From assembly GCA_021845595.1 (NCBI GenBank), contig JAJZVV010000009.1:62001-126000 (forward strand): a stretch of 64,000 bases of DNA. Reading direction: 5' to 3'. The translations under genes and the position numbers were made by a program. This document shows positions 51,921 to 60,703 of the stretch, piece after piece (the stretch's first letter is position 1; every line of letters starts with the position of its first letter). The DNA comes from Pseudomonadota bacterium. Lineage in GTDB: Bacteria > Pseudomonadota > Alphaproteobacteria > Acetobacterales > Acetobacteraceae. The notes beneath the pieces were generated by a model. That model did not search any database, was not told the origin of the DNA, and saw only the letters and a program-made list of their open reading frames with translations.

Positions 51921-51969
51921 CGTCCGTCAGCGCTTCGATGAAGCGCCGACAGACGCTAGCTCCTTTTTT
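51918..51969 (+). terminator. Intrinsic terminator within the tail operon
   Basis: A long hairpin runs from TAGCGTC (51918-51924) to GACGCTA (51952-51958). Its core is GCGCTTC (51930-51936), loop GAT, GAAGCGC (51940-51946), with GTC/GAC pairing between and only two mismatches. Six T residues follow at 51964-51969. It begins at the stop codon of the hub-region gene and precedes the LysM gene. A second hairpin (GTCTGT 51974-51979 with ACAGAC 52012-52017, inner TCCGCC-TGC-GGCGGA) follows at once. Confidence 0.8.
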
Positions 51970-52031
51970 ACGCGTCTGTTTATCCGCCACCGGCGATTCC
52001 GCCTGCGGCGGACAGACTCGAGGCCACGATC

Positions 52032-52217
52032 ATGCAAACCATCACCGTCGTCGGCGGCAATCTTTTCGCCCTCGCCGCGCGCTTCCTGGGCGACGCGACG
52101 CAGTGGATCCGCATCGCTCAGCTCAATGGTCTTTCCGATCCGATGCTTCAGGGCGTGGTCACGCTGCGCATCCCCGATCTCGACGCCAACGCGACCGGCG
52201 GGGTAGCGCCGCAATGA
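52032..52217 (+). CDS. Tail protein X (LysM-like)
   Basis: This is a 61-residue protein almost entirely made of one LysM-like unit (FALAARFLGDATQWIRIAQL, NGLSDPMLQ then LRIPDL). It matches the gpX/LysM baseplate component that binds between tube and hub. ATGA overlap with the D-like gene. Confidence 0.85.
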   Translation: MQTITVVGGNLFALAARFLGDATQWIRIAQLNGLSDPMLQGVVTLRIPDLDANATGGVAPQ

Positions 52218-53401
52218 GCGGCCTGCTCGGCGGCGTGTTCAGCAGCAGCGTGTTCACTGGCACCTCGCGCCGGCCGCGGCTGCGCGTGCTGGCGAACGGG
52301 GCCGAGATCGCGGGGGTGCGGGACGCCGAGGTGTTGAGCAACAACATCTTCGCCGCCGACCGCTTCTCGATCGGCCTCGCGCTCGGCGCCGATCCGGTCT
52401 GGAGCATGGCGTCCTGGGCCGCGACCGGGTTCGTGATGATCGAGGTGCAGATGGGCTTCCTGCCCGATCTGGTGCCGGATGCGCCGTTCGCCGGCACGCC
52501 GCCGCTGGCCTGGGTGAGCCTGGTACAGGGCGCGGCCGACACGGTGGATATCGACCCGATCGCCGGCACCGCGCGCATCGAGGGGCGGGACCTGACTGCC
52601 GTCTTCATCGATACGCCCATCCAGGAGAGCTTCGCCAACCGGACCGCTTCCGAAATCGCCGCGCTGCTCGCCGCCCGCCACAATCTCGCGGCCCAGGTGA
52701 CGCCGACGACCACGCCGGTCGGGCGCTACTACGATTCCGAACATGACCAGATCACGCTCAACCAGTTCGCCACCCTGACGACGGAATGGGCGCTGCTGGT
52801 CTGGCTCGCCCAGCAGGAATCGTTCGACGTGTTCGTCCGCGGCAACACGCTCTACTTCCAGCCGCCGGCGCAGGCCGACGTGCCCGAGATGGTCCTCACC
52901 CCGGGCGCGGCGGGATTCGGTGCGCCCGGCTTCGGGTCCGCCAACATCGCCTCGTTGCGCATGGCGCGGACACTGACGCTGGCCGGCGATATCATCGTCA
53001 CGGTGAAGAGCTGGTCCGCCGCCGACCAGGCGGCCTACACGGAGACGGTGACCAGCCCCGGCACCGCGCCGTTCGCGACGCCACAATCCTACGTGTTCGT
53101 CCGCCCGAACCTGACCCCGGATCAGGCGCTGCAGCTGGCGCAGCGCAAGCTCGCCGAACTGACGCAGCATGAGCGCGTCATCGAGATCAGCATGCCCGGC
53201 GAATTGACGCTGACGCCGCGCAGCCGCATCGCCCTGGCCGGCACCGCGACCGCGTTCGACCAGATCTACGCGATCGAGGAGATCGAGCGCCGGCTGGATG
53301 TCGAACACGGATTCTCCCAGCGGGTGCGGGCAAAGAATTCGAGCCCGCTGCCGCAGGCGACGCCGCCCGGTGCCCAGATCCTTCCCGCTCCGACCACCTG
53401 A
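52214..53401 (+). CDS. Baseplate hub / late control D-like protein
   Basis: This is a 395-residue hub protein of the gpD/VgrG-N (gp27-like) fold: RPRLRVLANGAEIAGVRDAE, then RIEGRDLTAVFIDTPIQESF, SYVFVRPNLTPDQALQLAQR and IYAIEEIERRLDVEHGFSQR. It forms the trimeric hub to which the spike attaches. Confidence 0.85.
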   Translation: MSGLLGGVFSSSVFTGTSRRPRLRVLANGAEIAGVRDAEVLSNNIFAADRFSIGLALGADPVWSMASWAATGFVMIEVQMGFLPDLVPDAPFAGTPPLAWVSLVQGAADTVDIDPIAGTARIEGRDLTAVFIDTPIQESFANRTASEIAALLAARHNLAAQVTPTTTPVGRYYDSEHDQITLNQFATLTTEWALLVWLAQQESFDVFVRGNTLYFQPPAQADVPEMVLTPGAAGFGAPGFGSANIASLRMARTLTLAGDIIVTVKSWSAADQAAYTETVTSPGTAPFATPQSYVFVRPNLTPDQALQLAQRKLAELTQHERVIEISMPGELTLTPRSRIALAGTATAFDQIYAIEEIERRLDVEHGFSQRVRAKNSSPLPQATPPGAQILPAPTT

Positions 53402-53448
53402 CCGCGTCGGCCAACCACCGGCTCTTCCAACAGGCAGGCCAGGATTTC

Positions 53449-53991
53449 ATGGATCGATTCATCAATGCGCTGAAGGCGACCGCCGGGACCATGGACCGGA
53501 TGGGCGGGCAGGCACGGTTCGGCATCGTCACCAGCTTCGATCCGGCGCGGTATCTCGCGCGGGTGTCGATCCAGCCGGAAGCCGTCCTCTCGGGCTGGCT
53601 GCCGGTGCTCTCGCCATGGCTCGGCAATGGCTGGGGTCTGGCAGCGCCGCTGGCACCGGGCACGCAGGTGCTGGTGCTGGCGCAGGAAGGTCACGCCGAG
53701 CACGGCGTTATCGTCGGCGCCGCGTACAGCGCCCAGGCGATGCCGCCGAACGTGCCGGCCGGGGAGTGCTGGGTGGTCCACGCCAGCGGCAGTTTCCTCA
53801 AGCTCCACAACGACGGCAGCGTCGAGATCAGCGCGCCCACGGTGCGGATCGACGGCGATCTCGTCGTCAGCGGGAATGTGTCCGACGTCAACGGCGCGCA
53901 CGGCACGCTCGCCGCGCTGCGCGCAGACTACGACCAGCATCACCACACCGTGAACGGCGCGGTCTCCTCGCCGCCGGACCTGCAACTCTGA
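53449..53991 (+). CDS. Baseplate assembly/spike protein V-like
   Basis: This is a 180-residue protein with an OB-fold (RFGIVTSFDPARYLARVSIQ, LAPGTQVLVLAQEGHAEHGV), a short triple-stranded beta-helix (GSFLKLHNDGSVEISAPTVR, IDGDLVVSGNVSDVNGAHG) and a histidine-rich apex (DQHHHTVNG). The apex resembles metal-binding spike tips of P2 gpV-type proteins. It punctures the outer membrane. Confidence 0.9.
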   Translation: MDRFINALKATAGTMDRMGGQARFGIVTSFDPARYLARVSIQPEAVLSGWLPVLSPWLGNGWGLAAPLAPGTQVLVLAQEGHAEHGVIVGAAYSAQAMPPNVPAGECWVVHASGSFLKLHNDGSVEISAPTVRIDGDLVVSGNVSDVNGAHGTLAALRADYDQHHHTVNGAVSSPPDLQL

Positions 53992-53998
53992 GGCGCCG

Positions 53999-54409
53999 AT
54001 GTCCGATCTCTCGCAGCAATGGGGCGCGGACCTGGTGGTCGGCGCCGATGGCGATCTGGCGCTCGCCACGCCAGCGATGGGCGGCCTGCAGCGCGTTCTC
54101 CGCCGCCTGCTCACCAATCCCGGCGACTATATCTGGCAGCCGGGCTATGGCGCCGGTCTGGCGCAGTTCATCGGCCAGCCAATGAACGCGGCCCAGATCG
54201 CCGCGGTGATCCGCAGTCAGATCTTCAAGGAGCCGGCGGTGGCGCGCACGCCCGAACCGGTGATCGACGTCACCGCCGACAATGCCGGCGGCGTGTTCGT
54301 CGAGATTCGCTACGTCGATGCGCCGTCCGGACAGACCCAGCTGCTCGCGTTCCCGCTCGGCGCGCCCCAGGGGTCTGCGGCAAGCCCCAGCACGCAGGTA
54401 GGGCCATGA
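53999..54409 (+). CDS. Baseplate wedge protein W-like (gp25 family)
   Basis: This is a 136-residue protein of the gp25/gpW family: DLALATPAMGGLQRVLRRLL, then TNPGDYIWQPGYGAGLAQFI and FVEIRYVDAPSGQTQLLAFP. It acts as the sheath initiator at the baseplate. ATGA overlap with the J-like gene. Confidence 0.9.
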   Translation: MSDLSQQWGADLVVGADGDLALATPAMGGLQRVLRRLLTNPGDYIWQPGYGAGLAQFIGQPMNAAQIAAVIRSQIFKEPAVARTPEPVIDVTADNAGGVFVEIRYVDAPSGQTQLLAFPLGAPQGSAASPSTQVGP

Positions 54410-55530
54410 AACTTTCGCTGCAGACCTTCTCGTCGCTGGTCCAGAACACCGCCGCCGCGGTGCAGGGCGCGGCGACGCAACTCGTCGATCTCTCGGTCGG
54501 CTCGGTGCTGCGCGCGGTGCTGGAGGCGAATGCGTCGCTGGCGCTGTGGCTGCAATGGCTGGTGCTGCTGGTGCTGAACACGACGCGCGCCGCAACCAGC
54601 CAGGGCGCCGATCTCGATACCTGGATGGCCGATTTCGCCCTCGTTCGCCTGCCCGCATCGCCGGCAGCGGGAACGGTCACGTTCGCGCGCTACGTCGCGA
54701 CCTCCGCAGCCCTGGTCCCGGTCGGCGCGCTGGTGAAAACCGCTGACGGGACGCAAACCTTCACGGTCGTCGCCGCGACCGGCGAGGCCGCCTACGTGGC
54801 GGCGCAGAACGGCTACACGATGGCCCCGGGCACCACCAGCGTCAGCGTGCCGGTGCAGGCGCTCGTGGCCGGCTCGGCGGGGAATGTCCAGGCCGGCACC
54901 GTCAGCCTGCTGGCGAGCGCGATCCCCGGCATCGACACGGTGAGCAACCCGGCCGCCCTGTCCGGTGGCGCCGACGCCGAGAGCGACGCGGCGTTCCGCG
55001 CCCGCTTCGTCAACTACATCAACAGCCGCTCGCAGGCGACGCGCGCGGCCGTCGGCTACGCCATCGCCAGTCTGCGGCAAGGCTTGTCCTACGCCATCGC
55101 CGAGAATGTCGATGCCGCCGGCAATGCCCGGCCCGGCAGTTTCGTGGTGACGGTGAACGACGGCACCGGCGCACCCTCGCCGGCGCTGATCGGCGAGGTC
55201 TCCGCGGCGGTGGACGCGGTCCGCCCGCTCGGCAGCGTCTATGCGGTGCAGCCGCCGCAACTCGCCAATGCTGCGATCGCGCTGACCCTCAGCGTCGCCG
55301 CCGAGGCGAACCGGAGCCAGGTGGTGGCGGCGGTGAGCGCGGCCATCGGCGGTTTCGTCGCTTCGCTGCCGATCGGGGCGGTGCTGCCGCTCTCGCGCAT
55401 CGCCCAGCTCGGCTACGACGCCAGTCCCGCGGTGCTGAACGTCACCGGTCTCGCGATCAACGGTCGCGCCGCCGATCTCGATCCGGGCCCGGCCGGCGTC
55501 GTCGTCGCCACCGGCATCACGATCAGCTGA
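54406..55530 (+). CDS. Baseplate wedge protein J-like
   Basis: This is a 374-residue member of the baseplate J family: LVDLSVGSVLRAVLEANASL, WLVLLVLNTTRAATSQGADL, FALVRLPASPAAGTVTF and IDTVSNPAALSGGADAESDA, then FRARFVNYINSRSQATRAAV. It forms the wedge arms of the baseplate. Confidence 0.92.
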   Translation: MKLSLQTFSSLVQNTAAAVQGAATQLVDLSVGSVLRAVLEANASLALWLQWLVLLVLNTTRAATSQGADLDTWMADFALVRLPASPAAGTVTFARYVATSAALVPVGALVKTADGTQTFTVVAATGEAAYVAAQNGYTMAPGTTSVSVPVQALVAGSAGNVQAGTVSLLASAIPGIDTVSNPAALSGGADAESDAAFRARFVNYINSRSQATRAAVGYAIASLRQGLSYAIAENVDAAGNARPGSFVVTVNDGTGAPSPALIGEVSAAVDAVRPLGSVYAVQPPQLANAAIALTLSVAAEANRSQVVAAVSAAIGGFVASLPIGAVLPLSRIAQLGYDASPAVLNVTGLAINGRAADLDPGPAGVVVATGITIS

Positions 55531-55546
55531 GGCGGGAGCAGAGGAA

Positions 55547-56218
55547 ATGCCGATCGGTGACCAAGGCGACATGGCAGCGCGCATCCGCGCGGTGCTGCCG
55601 AACGGATGGTTCCCGGATGCCGCCCCGGTGCTCGACGCGCTGCTGTCCGGCCTCGGCGCGGTCTGGGCGTGGGTCTACACGCTGATCGCCTACGCGCAGG
55701 CGCAGACGCGCATCGCCAGCGCCACCGATGTGTTTCTCGACATCATCGCGGCGGATTTCTTCGCCACGCGGCTGCAGCGCCGGCCCGGCGAGCCGGATGC
55801 GACCTACCGCGGGCGGATCGGCGCCAACCTGCTCGCGCCGTCCGGCACGCGCGCCGCACTGGTCCGGCGGCTGCGCCTGCTGACCGGGCGGGCGCCATCG
55901 ATCTTCGAGCCGACCCGGCCCGCCGATACCGGCGCCTACGCTACCGGCAGCCTCGCCTACGGCGTGGCCGGGGCGTGGGGCTCGCTGGCGCTGCCCTATC
56001 AGGTCTTCGTCACCGCCTACCGGCCGCAGGGCAGCGGCATCGCCGCGGTCGCCGGCTACGGGCCAGGCGATGGCTGGGCCGGCGGCTACGGCGTCGGGCC
56101 GATCGAATATGCCAGCCTGGCGATGGCCGCCGGCCAGGTGACGGACGCCGAGATCCAGGCCGCCGTCGCCGAGACCATGCCGGCGGCCAGTGTCGCCTGG
56201 ATGCGCATCAGCAACTGA
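55547..56218 (+). CDS. Tail protein I-like baseplate component
   Basis: This is a 223-residue protein in the gpI/DUF2313-like position: LPNGWFPDAAPVLDALLSGL, then ATDVFLDIIAADFFATRLQR and RPGEPDATYRGRIGANLLAP. It connects wedge to fibres. GGAG precedes the start (55547). Confidence 0.8.
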   Translation: MPIGDQGDMAARIRAVLPNGWFPDAAPVLDALLSGLGAVWAWVYTLIAYAQAQTRIASATDVFLDIIAADFFATRLQRRPGEPDATYRGRIGANLLAPSGTRAALVRRLRLLTGRAPSIFEPTRPADTGAYATGSLAYGVAGAWGSLALPYQVFVTAYRPQGSGIAAVAGYGPGDGWAGGYGVGPIEYASLAMAAGQVTDAEIQAAVAETMPAASVAWMRISN

Positions 56219-56297
56219 CCCGGCGTCGACGGCCGCCGCCTCGCGTGGCGCGCCGCCGTTCCTTCTGTGCTTCCCCCTCTCGCTGCGAGGCCTCTTC

Positions 56298-57560
56298 ATG
56301 GACCGCACCATCGTCTATCCCGGCGCTATCCCGCTCGACACCGATCTGCTCACGCTCAACCGCAATACCATGGTGGCGCTCGGCTACCTGGCGCAGGCGA
56401 CGCTCGGCACCTCGACCGTGGTCGACGGGCTCGCCTGCACGCCGACGGTGCCATCGAGCATGAGCGTGACCGTCGGGCCCGGCAGCATCACCGCCTTCAC
56501 CGTCGTCGATCAGCTCGCCTATGGGTCGCTGCCGGCCGACGCGGCGGACCCGCTGGTGAAAATGGGCGTGAACCTGACGCCGACCACCTTCACCCTCACC
56601 GCACCGGCCACCTCCGGCCAGGCGATCGACTATCTGATCGAGGCAGCGTTCGGCGAGAGCGACGCCGACCCCGCCGTGCTGCCCTACTACAACGCCGCCA
56701 ATCCGGCGCAGCCGTTTGCCGGAGCGAATAATTCGGGCGCGGCGCAAAACACCGCCCGGATCGCGCGGGTGCAGCTCCAGCTCAAGCCCGGGACGCCGGC
56801 CAATGCCGGCGCACAGACCGCACCCGCGGTCGATCAGGGCTGGGTCGGGCTCTATGTCATCACCGTGAACTACGGCCAGACCGTGATCCCGGCCGGCAAC
56901 ATCACGCCCTTGCCGGGGGCGCCCTTCGTCTCGTTCAAACTGCCGCAGCTGGCGCCCGGCGTTTCGCGCATGGCGGTGCTGACGAACTCCGCGGTGTGGG
57001 CCGTGCCCGCCGGGGTCACGCAGGTGCGCGCGCGCATCTGGGGCGCGGGCGGGGCAGGCGGGGCAGGCGGCGGCACCTGCGGTGGCGGCGGCGCCGGTGG
57101 CGGCTATGCCGAGGGCTATTTCGCGGTGACGCCGGGCCAGGCGATCCCGGTCACCGTCGGTGCCGGTGCCGCCACCAGCGGGGCGGCCGGGGCGTCGAGC
57201 AGCTTCGGCGGCCTGGTCTCGGCCACGGGCGGCAATGGCGGCAGCGCCGGAAGTGCCGGCGCGGTCGGCGCCGCCGGCAACGCTCCTGGCATGGGCGGCG
57301 GCTCCGGCCTGCTGCTGCCCGGCACCGGCGGCCAGAACGGCCTGGCGTTCGGCGGCTCGGGCGGCTTCGGCTCGGCTGGGCTGGTCGGCGGCGCCGGCGG
57401 GGCCGGGCATGCTGGCGGACCCGCCTTCGGCCCGGCTGGCAGCAACACCAGCACCATCGCCGGCGCCAACGGCAATTTTCCCGGCGGCGGCGGCTCCGGC
57501 GGCATCGGCACCGGGGCCGGCGGGGCCGGCGCGGCCGGGCTCGTCGTGCTCGAGTGGTGA
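56298..57560 (+). CDS. Tail fibre with glycine-rich receptor-binding domain
   Basis: This is a 420-residue protein. Residues 1-220 form a tail-attachment part (YPGAIPLDTDLLTLNRNTMV, FGESDADPAVLPYYNAAN). From about 255, a glycine-rich domain follows (VWAVPAGVTQVRARIWGAGG, then many GGxGGA repeats) and ends AAGLVVLEW. Such glycine-rich domains form polyglycine-II sandwich adhesins in T-even-type gp38 proteins, so a host-recognition role is likely. Confidence 0.82.
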   Translation: MDRTIVYPGAIPLDTDLLTLNRNTMVALGYLAQATLGTSTVVDGLACTPTVPSSMSVTVGPGSITAFTVVDQLAYGSLPADAADPLVKMGVNLTPTTFTLTAPATSGQAIDYLIEAAFGESDADPAVLPYYNAANPAQPFAGANNSGAAQNTARIARVQLQLKPGTPANAGAQTAPAVDQGWVGLYVITVNYGQTVIPAGNITPLPGAPFVSFKLPQLAPGVSRMAVLTNSAVWAVPAGVTQVRARIWGAGGAGGAGGGTCGGGGAGGGYAEGYFAVTPGQAIPVTVGAGAATSGAAGASSSFGGLVSATGGNGGSAGSAGAVGAAGNAPGMGGGSGLLLPGTGGQNGLAFGGSGGFGSAGLVGGAGGAGHAGGPAFGPAGSNTSTIAGANGNFPGGGGSGGIGTGAGGAGAAGLVVLEW

Positions 57561-57592
57561 GGCGGTCTCACGGCTGACATAGGGGAACGAAG

Positions 57593-58087
57593 ATGCCGAC
57601 ACCGGCAACCCATCTCTGGCGGCCGTCCAACGCCCGCCTCGTCGTGCTCGACGATTCCGTGCCCACGCCGCGCGGCACCGCGCCGGTGGCACCGCCGCTG
57701 CTGGTCTGGCCGGTCAAGGGCCCGAGCGACGTGCTCGACTATCAGCTCGACCTCACCGCTGCCATCGCCGGCGACGAGGGCGACGGGATCACGACGCTCG
57801 ATGTCACCATCTCCCCGGCCAACCCGGGCGATCTCACGCTCAACAGCAGCTCGGCCGATGGCAGCCGGGCGGTGCTGTGGCTGGCCGGCGGCGTCGCCGG
57901 GACGATCTACACCGTCACGCTCAGCGTCGGGCTGCAGAGCGGGCGCCTGCTGGCGCGCAGCGTGCTGCTGCCGGTCCTGCCCCTGTCCTCGCCGCCGGCG
58001 ACGCTCGCCGCGCTGCTGGCCAGCGCCGGACTGCCGCTGACCGATCAGAACGGCAACCCGATCCTCGTCTCTGCGGTGACGCCATGA
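57593..58087 (+). CDS. Fibre-tail adaptor protein
   Basis: This is a 164-residue beta-sandwich-like protein (LVWPVKGPSDVLDYQLDLTA, ITTLDVTISPANPGDLTLNS, GGVAGTIYTVTLSVGLQSGR). This pattern occurs in small phage fibre-adaptor proteins located between fibre genes. ATGA overlap with the first tailspike gene. Confidence 0.75.
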   Translation: MPTPATHLWRPSNARLVVLDDSVPTPRGTAPVAPPLLVWPVKGPSDVLDYQLDLTAAIAGDEGDGITTLDVTISPANPGDLTLNSSSADGSRAVLWLAGGVAGTIYTVTLSVGLQSGRLLARSVLLPVLPLSSPPATLAALLASAGLPLTDQNGNPILVSAVTP

Positions 58088-60648
58088 CCACCGTCGACCA
58101 ACTCCCGGCGGCGACGGCGGCGGCGGACACCGATCTGCTGCCGATCGACCAGGGCGGCGTGCTGCGGGCGATCAGCCGCGCGCTGCTCCTCGCCGGCATG
58201 CAACCGGAGCTGAGCCTGCCGGCCGGCAGCCTGCTCGGCAACGCCGGCGGCGCCACGGGCGGAGCCGCGCCGATCGCGCTCGGCGCCAACCTGACGCTGG
58301 CCAACAACACGCTCTCGGCCGCCGCGGCCCCGTTCGAGATCGCAGCGCTCCCGGCCGCTCTCGCGCCCGGCGCGGGCGATCTCGTGGCGCTGGGTCAGGG
58401 CGGGGTGGACAAGGCCATCGCCTATGCCGGCTTCATGGCCGGGATCGGCACGCTCGGCGGGATTTCCGCGAGCAACATGCTCGCCACCCCGACCGGGGCG
58501 ACGGCGAGCCGCCGGCTTGCCGATAGCCTCGCCGATGCCGTCGCCGTGGAGGCCTTCGGCGCCGTCGGCGACGGTGTCACCGACGATACCGGCGCGCTCG
58601 CTGCCGCCTTGGCCTCCGGCCGGCCGGTGCGGCTGGGCGCGCGCACCTACGCGGTGCATGGACAGTGGACCATCCCCGGCACCAGCGCCGCGTTGCTCGG
58701 CGTTCCGGGCCAGAGCGTGATCCGCCGCCTCGGCCAGACCGGAAATGGCGCCTTCATCGCCGTGCAGTGCACGCGCTTCTTTGCCGCCGGCGTCACCTTC
58801 GACGCCAACCGCGCCGGCGTGACCACCGACAGCTGGGGCGTGCTGGTGACGGCGGAATGCACCAGCGCGGTGTTCGAGACCTGCGTCTTCACCGGCGCGA
58901 ACGGGGCGACCCAGGGCTGCGGACTGGTGATCGCCGCCGCCGACCCGGAGATCACCGCGCATCTCGTCGATGGCTGCGAGGCGTTCGGCAACGCGCTGCA
59001 CGGCATCTGGGTGCAGGCCGTCCAAGGGGTGCAGATTCTCGGCTGCCGGGCGCACGACAACGGCGCTTACGGCATTTGTCTCGATTACGCCGACCCTGCC
59101 TTCATCCAGAAGGTCCATCTCTGCCAGATCAGCGGCAATGCCGCCTGGGCCAACCAGCGCGGCATCTCCGTGGGCAATTTCAACGCCACGAACCAGTCTC
59201 CCCCGCTTTGGGGCAATGCCAATCCGGACGCGCTCGCCATTCTCGTCAGCGAGAACGTCTGCCGCGGCAACAGCGTCTACGGCATCTACGCCGCCGGCCG
59301 GGGACTGGCGATCCACGGCAACCTGCTTGCCGACAATGGCGGGGCCGGCACCGGCGCGGGGCTCACGGCCAATGTCTCGGCCAGCGTCGTCGCCGGCAAT
59401 CTGGTGACGAACAGCGCCGTCAGCGCCCTGTTCGGCATCGATGTCGGCGGCTCGATCGAGACCGACATCATCGGCAACAGCATCGCCGGCACGGTGAACG
59501 GGATCAATCCGGGCGGCGGGCAGAATCTGCGCGTGAGCGGCAACCGCGTGCAGAATTGCAGCGGTTGGGCCGTGCTGGTGAACAATGTCGAAACCGACGG
59601 CCAGGGGCGCAATTTCGGCCTCGCCTGCAGCGGGCTCGCGATCACCGACAACTGGTTCTCCTTCGCCACCGCCTCGGGCGGCGGCGTGATGCTGCGCGAT
59701 GCGCCGCAGGGCGTGGAGGTGGCGCGCAACAGCTTCGTCGGCACCGGAGCGGCGACCAGCGCGCAATGCCTGGCGCCGTACACCGATCAGCTCCTGTTGC
59801 ACGGCAACTCCTGGAACTTCCAGAGCCGCGCGATCTGCAATCCGGGCGGCACCGGTAGCGGCGGCGAGATCATTTTTCCCGACGTGCTGGACGGGTTCAT
59901 GATCACGGCCGCATCGCAACCGGTGACGTCGATGCTGAGCACCAGCCAGGTTGCCACCACCGGGCAGATCACCTTCGTCAAAGTGACCAATGGCGGCAGC
60001 GGCTATACCCAGGCCACGGTCAGCATCGGCGGCGCGGGCACGGGCGCGAGCGGGAGCGCACTGGTCAGCAACGGCACCGTGATCGGCATCGTGCTCACCG
60101 CTGGCGGGACCGGCTATGGGGCCCCGGGAACGAGCGTGCCGGTGGCGATCGGCGGCGATGGCGCGGGGGCGACGGCGACGGCCTGCGCCGGTCTGCCAGT
60201 GTTCGAGGAGCGCCGCCTCACCGTGCGGTGCAACACGGCGGTGACGTTCGCGCGCAATGGTTCGGCACCGTTCCAGGACAACTGGACCCTCGCCGACATC
60301 ACCGTGCCGGCCAGTGCCGAGGTCGTCTTCACCGGTACCTGGGGCGCGTGGCGCGCGGGCCTCGTGCCGCTCGCGGATTATCTCCAGTTCGCCGGCGACG
60401 GCAGCCTGACGCTGTCCAGCCACCCCGGCGCCGACGTCTGGGTGCGCCCGGGCACCGGAGGGCATCTGCGGATCACCAGCCAGAACGAGCCGGCCGGCGT
60501 GATCTCCACGGTCGGGCGCGGCTCGCCAGCCGGGGTGCTCGCCGCCCCGCCAGGCTCGGACTACCGCAATCTCGACGGCGGCGTCGGAGCAACGCTCTGG
60601 ATCAAGCAGAGCGGCACCGACGCGACGGGTTGGACGGCGATCGCCTGA
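58084..60648 (+). CDS. Beta-helix tailspike 1 (pectate-lyase-like)
   Basis: This is an 854-residue tailspike. Residues 1-150 form an attachment module (TTVDQLPAATAAADTDLLPI, LPAGSLLGNAGG). The transition AVEAFGAVGDGVTDDTGAL (about 155-175) is the signature of the pectate lyase 3/right-handed beta-helix superfamily. Helix coils fill about 180-600 (GISVGNFNATNQ, NVCRGNSVYGIYAAG). A Gly/Thr-rich region with TNGGSGYTQATVSIGGAGTG follows, then a compact C-terminal domain. Probably a polysaccharide depolymerase or receptor-binding spike. Confidence 0.85.
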   Translation: MTTVDQLPAATAAADTDLLPIDQGGVLRAISRALLLAGMQPELSLPAGSLLGNAGGATGGAAPIALGANLTLANNTLSAAAAPFEIAALPAALAPGAGDLVALGQGGVDKAIAYAGFMAGIGTLGGISASNMLATPTGATASRRLADSLADAVAVEAFGAVGDGVTDDTGALAAALASGRPVRLGARTYAVHGQWTIPGTSAALLGVPGQSVIRRLGQTGNGAFIAVQCTRFFAAGVTFDANRAGVTTDSWGVLVTAECTSAVFETCVFTGANGATQGCGLVIAAADPEITAHLVDGCEAFGNALHGIWVQAVQGVQILGCRAHDNGAYGICLDYADPAFIQKVHLCQISGNAAWANQRGISVGNFNATNQSPPLWGNANPDALAILVSENVCRGNSVYGIYAAGRGLAIHGNLLADNGGAGTGAGLTANVSASVVAGNLVTNSAVSALFGIDVGGSIETDIIGNSIAGTVNGINPGGGQNLRVSGNRVQNCSGWAVLVNNVETDGQGRNFGLACSGLAITDNWFSFATASGGGVMLRDAPQGVEVARNSFVGTGAATSAQCLAPYTDQLLLHGNSWNFQSRAICNPGGTGSGGEIIFPDVLDGFMITAASQPVTSMLSTSQVATTGQITFVKVTNGGSGYTQATVSIGGAGTGASGSALVSNGTVIGIVLTAGGTGYGAPGTSVPVAIGGDGAGATATACAGLPVFEERRLTVRCNTAVTFARNGSAPFQDNWTLADITVPASAEVVFTGTWGAWRAGLVPLADYLQFAGDGSLTLSSHPGADVWVRPGTGGHLRITSQNEPAGVISTVGRGSPAGVLAAPPGSDYRNLDGGVGATLWIKQSGTDATGWTAIA

Positions 60649-60703
60649 CCAGGCCACCGCCGACCCCGACGCCATCGCATCATCGCCAGGAGCACGAACG
60701 AGC

